7,727 nucleotides of DNA from an uncultured Ruminococcus sp. (lineage in GTDB: Bacteria > Bacillota > Clostridia > Oscillospirales > Acutalibacteraceae): NCBI GenBank assembly GCA_902772795.1, contig CACYBZ010000135.1, positions 1 through 7,727 on the forward strand. Direction: 5' to 3'. Shown here piece after piece: positions 7,540 through 7,727 of the stretch. The notes beneath the pieces were generated by a model that was not told the origin of the DNA, searched no databases, and was given only the letters and a program-made list of their open reading frames with translations. Numbering within the stretch: the first letter of the stretch is position 1; each line of letters opens with the position of its first letter. The translations under genes were made by a program, and so were the position numbers.

Positions 7540-7727
7540 ATGAAAAAAGTATTATCTGTAATGATACTGGCAGGTTTTGCGGTGAGTTGTCTGTTATGCG
7601 GTTGCGGGGATAAAGAGCAGAAACCGACGGCAGATACATCTTCCGCAGTAAGTGAAGAAACCGTCACAGCCGTTCCCACGCAGACGACCACCGAAATTTC
7701 CACAGAAACTATCGTGATAGATACCGC
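7540..7727 (+). CDS. Lipoprotein of unknown function, 3' end outside window
   Basis: Only the first 62 codons are in the window; the frame is still open at the right edge. The start MKKVLSVMILAGFAV is a typical lipoprotein signal: two lysines, a hydrophobic core, then a lipobox LCGC at residues 19-22, with C22 the likely lipid-modified cysteine. C17 and C20 are less likely alternatives. After GDKEQK comes a Thr/Ser/Glu-rich stretch (about 30-58), a flexible tether seen on many surface lipoproteins of Clostridia. The mature domain lies beyond the window, so function cannot be assigned; substrate-binding, peptidase and unknown-domain lipoproteins all begin this way. The start is supported by GAGGG at 7528-7532, seven bases upstream, and by the promoter at 7474-7501. 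It is transcribed away from addB, so a functional link to repair is not implied. Confidence 0.85.
   Translation, partial: MKKVLSVMILAGFAVSCLLCGCGDKEQKPTADTSSAVSEETVTAVPTQTTTEISTETIVIDT

Overview
This 7.7 kb window looks chromosomal, from a low-to-mid GC Gram-positive anaerobe. It most resembles the Ruminococcus/Oscillospiraceae part of the Clostridia. The support is the addB-addA gene order, the AddB iron-sulfur cysteine pattern, a threonine/serine-rich lipoprotein start, strong A+T-rich vegetative promoters, and intergenic palindromes of the GGGGCAAAGCCCC type. The genus guess rests on style and remembered sequence, not on a search.

Layout, left to right. Positions 1-354 hold no convincing gene. 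Positions 10-170 are a dense set of nested palindromes that could fold as a multi-armed structure. Positions 166-318 are a three-copy 51-bp tandem repeat whose units each carry two GC-rich hairpins. Positions 355-3954 (minus strand) encode AddA, and 3947-7375 (minus strand) encode AddB. The two genes overlap by 8 bases, with addB first, and fill most of the window. Positions 7376-7539 are a divergent intergenic region with a good promoter on each strand. From 7540 a lipoprotein gene runs off the right edge on the plus strand.

AddA and AddB together form the AddAB helicase-nuclease, the Gram-positive counterpart of RecBCD. It resects double-strand DNA ends and prepares them for RecA. Every expected catalytic motif I checked is present: the AddA helicase motifs, the AddB Walker A, both PD-(D/E)XK nuclease sites, and the four AddB cluster cysteines. 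I see no frameshift or truncation, so this should be a working, ordinary enzyme.

I did not find a clearly new system. The parts most worth a second look lie outside the genes: a near-consensus minus-strand promoter overlapping the addA stop codon and pointing into the repeat block (a possible structured RNA), the repeat block itself, and the compact divergent promoter region with small inverted and direct repeats.
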